Assembly: GCA_022559845.1 (NCBI GenBank)
Contig: CM040125.1
Span: 322,345,829 to 322,409,828 of the forward strand
DNA: 64,000 nt
Reading direction: 5' to 3'
Origin: Amorphophallus konjac
Lineage: Eukaryota; Streptophyta; Magnoliopsida; Alismatales; Araceae
Of the stretch, positions 63,543-64,000 are shown piece by piece. The notes beneath the pieces were generated by a model. The model was not told the DNA's origin. It worked only from the letters and a program-made list of their open reading frames with translations, and searched no databases. The translations under genes were made by a program, and so were the position numbers. Within the stretch, counting starts at the first letter, position 1; each line of letters opens with the position of its first letter.

Positions 63543-64000
63543 CAGCAGTTAAAAAGGGTTGAAGATCTCTGAAGGGTGCGTCAACTCCTTGGAGCAAGTG
63601 GGTTGACGCCATCTAACTCCAGTTGCTGAGCGTACTGATGAATGGGCACGTGACCTGAAGCTGGCACCTGACACGTGATCCGAGGTAGGTGCTGAGCACG
63701 TGATCCGAGGAGGAATCTTCTGGATGGAAGGCATGGGAAGCACACGCCCTATCTCCCTAGCTGCTGCCTGCTCTGGTATATATATGGAGTCTCCTCCATC
63801 GGTTGAGAGTGATCGAAAGGCAGAGAGCCATCGAGAAAAGCTGAAGAGCAGAGAGTGCCTCCACGATACAGAGAATAGAGAAGAAGAAGAAAAGAGAGCA
63901 GAAGAAGGAAAAGAGAGAGATAGTGCTCGTGAGAAGTGAGAAGAAAGAGTGAAGAAAGAGAAGCAGAAAGAAGAGGAAGAAAAGAAGAGGAGGAGAGAGT
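63543..64000 (+). repeat. 3' LTR of element E, continuation (cut by window end)
   Basis: It resumes exactly where the E LTR was broken and matches about 44842-45300, including two CACGTG boxes, the TATA box at about 63777 and the purine-rich leader. Confidence 0.93.

Larger units (their letters stand above)
43473..64000 (+). mobile_element. Element E: gag-only Sirevirus-like element, interrupted by element F
   Basis: 5' LTR 43473-45980, primer site, gag, non-coding tract, polypurine tract, and a 3' LTR that starts at 50868. The 3' LTR is split at 52237 by element F and resumes at 63543 until the window ends. The two LTR copies are nearly identical where both are visible, so E is young. It encodes no pol. 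Confidence 0.88.

Overview
The window is plant nuclear DNA made almost wholly of nested LTR retrotransposons. The evidence for a plant is the set of Ty1/copia Sirevirus-type features: an initiator-Met primer site TGGTATCAGAGC, a polypurine tract AAAAAGGGGGAGAT, LTRs running TGTTG...CAACA, and Gag with long coiled coils and CCHC knuckles. A fragment resembling the plant MRE11 C-terminus and a CACTA-type transposon end fit the same picture. I see no intact host gene, rRNA or tRNA gene. The species cannot be named from what I see; an angiosperm with a repeat-rich genome is likely.

Layout. Element A (1-9549) is a Sirevirus-like copia element with broken gag and pol; its 5' LTR is cut by the window edge. 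A sits in the 5' LTR of element B, 6 bp from that LTR's end. B (9550-23440) is gag-only, and its gag is split by element C (11636-18062), which has 2.15-kb LTRs, a 5-bp target duplication GAATG and one protease-like ORF. B lies in a segment (23441-25638) with an MRE11-like exon fragment and a CACTA-like end. Then come a Ty3/gypsy integrase scrap, gag-only element D (25766-about 30380), a diverged C-family LTR fragment (about 30390-31827), minus-strand element G (31871-41586) with one gag-protease-like ORF, a GC-rich LTR-like piece H (41587-43472), gag-only element E (43473 to beyond 64000) and, inside E's 3' LTR, gag-only element F (52238-63537, target duplication CGACG). F is complete and its 807-residue Gag ORF is open.

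How the parts relate. B, D, E and F encode only Gag. Compared with A they share one remodelling: the second half of the capsid-like region and the usual single CCHC knuckle are missing, and up to five or six knuckles have been added after the coiled coil. All four keep a structured non-coding module just after the gag stop: a helix with AATAAA in its loop, then an apparent three-way junction closed by GGTA/TACC-type pairing that covaries between elements. E and F also share hairpin units and a 16-nt core (GGCCTCTGATCAAGGT) with the 3' region of A, which is what trans-mobilisation by a pol-bearing partner would need. All five Sirevirus-type LTR families carry a run of consecutive hairpins in R/U5, and most carry family-specific arrays of short motifs in U3. 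These non-coding structures and the gag-only lineage are the part of the window most likely to be undescribed.
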